Part shown: piece by piece, positions 62,717-64,000 of the stretch
How the letters are laid out: every line of letters begins with the position of its first letter
Position numbering within the stretch: position 1 is the first letter of the stretch
NCBI RefSeq assembly: GCF_024582815.1
Contig: NZ_CP102099.1
Coordinates: forward strand, 3,224,001 to 3,288,000
Length of the DNA stretch: 64,000 nt
Direction: 5' to 3'
From: Acinetobacter colistiniresistens
GTDB taxonomy: Bacteria; Pseudomonadota; Gammaproteobacteria; Pseudomonadales; Moraxellaceae
Notes under the pieces: generated by a model
What the model saw: only the letters and a program-made list of their open reading frames with translations
What the model was told of the DNA's origin: nothing
Database searches by the model: none
Translations under genes and position numbers: made by a program

Positions 62717-63412
62717 TTATTGCTCCAATAATTTTAAAATCTCTGCCGCTGCCGTTTGTTCGGCAAAACGACGACTTGAGCCCTCGCCTATAATTTTTGG
62801 CAATCCCGTTACATCACATTCCACTTTGAAATGTTGGTTCGGGGCATCACCTTGAATATCTACAACCTCGTAAACTGGGAGAGGTTTTTTACGTGCTTGT
62901 AAATACTCTTGCAAACGTGATTTCGGGTCTTTCAGTTGATCTGTCGGTTCGATATGATCCAGATATGGTTCATACCATTTTAGCACAATGCGTTCCAGCA
63001 AGTTGAGATCATTACTGTCTAAATAAATAGCACCAATAATGGCTTCTACGGTATCCGCCAAAATCGACTCTCGGTGATGTCCACCAGATTTTAACTCGCC
63101 TGTGCTTAAAATTAATGACCGGCTTAATTGCAAATCATTTGCGATTTTTCCCAACGCTTCCTGTCGAACCAAAGTCGCACGCATTCGCGTTAAACGACCT
63201 TCATTTTCCAATGGATAGGCATTGTACAAATAATTTGCGACGATCATCCCTAATAATGAATCGCCTAGAAACTCTAGGCGTTCATAATTATGTTTATGGC
63301 TAACCGAGCGATGGGTCAAAGCCAGCTTTAACAAGTCAAACTGTTTAAACTGGTGACCTATGCGCCCTTGCAGCCGTGTATCATTGAGCTTGTTTTGCAG
63401 ATTTTTGGTCAA
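62717..63412 (-). CDS. rnc: Ribonuclease III
   Basis: Cleaves double-stranded RNA for rRNA and mRNA processing. 231 residues from TTG 63412 (reading MTKNLQNKL), which has GAGAAG just before it and matches the N-terminus I remember for Acinetobacter. The frame can extend to another TTG at 63424. [12 protein letters not shown] is the catalytic signature, with a second acidic set in [12 protein letters not shown]. The dsRNA-binding domain ends [21 protein letters not shown]. Overlaps the DUF4845 gene. Confidence 0.95.
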   Translation of the reverse strand: MTKNLQNKLNDTRLQGRIGHQFKQFDLLKLALTHRSVSHKHNYERLEFLGDSLLGMIVANYLYNAYPLENEGRLTRMRATLVRQEALGKIANDLQLSRSLILSTGELKSGGHHRESILADTVEAIIGAIYLDSNDLNLLERIVLKWYEPYLDHIEPTDQLKDPKSRLQEYLQARKKPLPVYEVVDIQGDAPNQHFKVECDVTGLPKIIGEGSSRRFAEQTAAAEILKLLEQ

Positions 63413-63758
63413 AAGTCTTCTCAAAGGTCATAACTAAACTGATATTCAGCATGAAAGGCTTACGTATTTCATACTTCTTCATCACCACAAGATCATCTTT
63501 ATAAGTCACTTGCGCAATATCTTTAAAACGCAGATCACGAATCCCGTTCATATCAAAACGCTGATCCATCTGAGACGCGAACTTACTTGGCGTAGTATTC
63601 GGAGGGCTATCTTTTAATAAGCCCTCAATCTGAGTATTAATCAGTTTATCGTCCCAGTATGCTGGCCAAATCGCAATTGCTGCCTTAACAGCAACTGCAA
63701 ATAAAACCACCCCAAATAAAATTGCAATATACGAAGTCCCTTGTTGAGATTTACGCAT
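63381..63758 (-). CDS. DUF4845 family protein
   Basis: 125 residues, single N-terminal membrane segment (IAILFGVVLFAVAVKAAIAI). Conserved between lepB and rnc in gammaproteobacteria. Function unknown. Its 3' end overlaps the rnc start region by about 32 bases, pointing to coupled translation. Confidence 0.88.
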   Translation of the reverse strand: MRKSQQGTSYIAILFGVVLFAVAVKAAIAIWPAYWDDKLINTQIEGLLKDSPPNTTPSKFASQMDQRFDMNGIRDLRFKDIAQVTYKDDLVVMKKYEIRKPFMLNISLVMTFEKTFDQKSAKQAQ

Positions 63759-63782
63759 CTATCTATTTCCTATCTATTTTTA

Positions 63783-64000
63783 TTAGTCAATCTTACCATT
63801 TCGGTTAAAACTTGGAAGATTAAAACCAGGTTCTTTATGCATCCATACATAAAAAGCTCGACCTGTTAAATTCGCCTCAGGTACAAAGCCCCAGAAACGA
63901 CTGTCTGCACTTTGATCACGGTTATCACCCATGGCAAAGTATTGCCCTTTTGGTACAGTCACTTCCCAATCTTGACCATTACTTTGAATAAACACATCAT
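63783..64000 (-). CDS. lepB: Signal peptidase I, C-terminal part (partial)
   Basis: The minus-strand frame from the window edge reads DVFIQSNGQDWEVTVPKGQ and then YFAMGDNRDQSADSRFWGFV, the conserved box E of type I signal peptidases. Ends at 63783. The N-terminus and the catalytic Ser/Lys lie past 64000. Gene order lepB-DUF4845-rnc-era supports the call. Confidence 0.93.
   Translation of the reverse strand, partial: DVFIQSNGQDWEVTVPKGQYFAMGDNRDQSADSRFWGFVPEANLTGRAFYVWMHKEPGFNLPSFNRNGKID

Overview
The window reads as chromosome of an Acinetobacter species (Moraxellaceae, Gammaproteobacteria), probably not A. baumannii itself. The predicted proteins resemble Acinetobacter AlaS, Rnc, adenine deaminase and CsrA as I remember them, the DNA is AT-rich, and the gene pairs alaS-lysC-csrA and lepB-DUF4845-rnc-era-recO-pdxJ-miaE fit the genus. 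No database was searched.

Layout. 1-7757 is core: a partial GAPDH/E4P dehydrogenase, alaS, lysC, csrA, rnhB, a lipoprotein gene and cytochrome b561. 7801-21964 is a genomic island inserted between the cytochrome b561 terminator and the 3' end of the adenine deaminase gene. From left to right it carries a tyrosine recombinase, a Cro/C1-type HTH gene and a zinc-motif/degenerate-recombinase/GIY-YIG gene (a three-gene mobility module resembling the Gamma-Mobile-Trio idea), a serine recombinase, a reverse transcriptase, a zinc-ribbon membrane protein gene with an internal 128 bp duplication, a giant type ISP-like restriction-modification gene split by an IS982-family element, a small gene, and a two-gene unit with a HipA-like kinase. 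Both ends carry copies of the 10-mer GTGAACTATT in inverted orientation. 21978-64000 is core again: purine salvage (adenine deaminase and permease), two TonB-dependent receptors with nearby Fur-like sites, an AraC-type regulator, SMR efflux, mnmG, prmA, fis, purH, purD, metQ-metN-metI, a LysE exporter, a deacetylase-like gene, gloB, an S-adenosylhomocysteine (SAH) riboswitch with ahcY, metF, rsmE, a GGDEF/EAL protein, maeB, cca, two tRNA-Asn genes, and miaE-pdxJ-recO-era-rnc ending in partial lepB.

How they work together. The methionine cycle is well represented: MetQNI uptake, AhcY under a SAH riboswitch, and MetF. PurH and PurD serve purine synthesis, and the deaminase plus NCS2 permease serve salvage. 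The island looks like a mobile element with defence-type cargo (RT, type ISP R-M, HipA-like kinase), much of it currently broken.

The most striking oddity is that six genes, five of them in the island, each regain a full reading frame if one to three single bases are restored, mostly in A/T runs. Eleven such losses were counted by hand. They are either consensus errors in the assembly or a real wave of frameshift decay, and raw reads would settle it.
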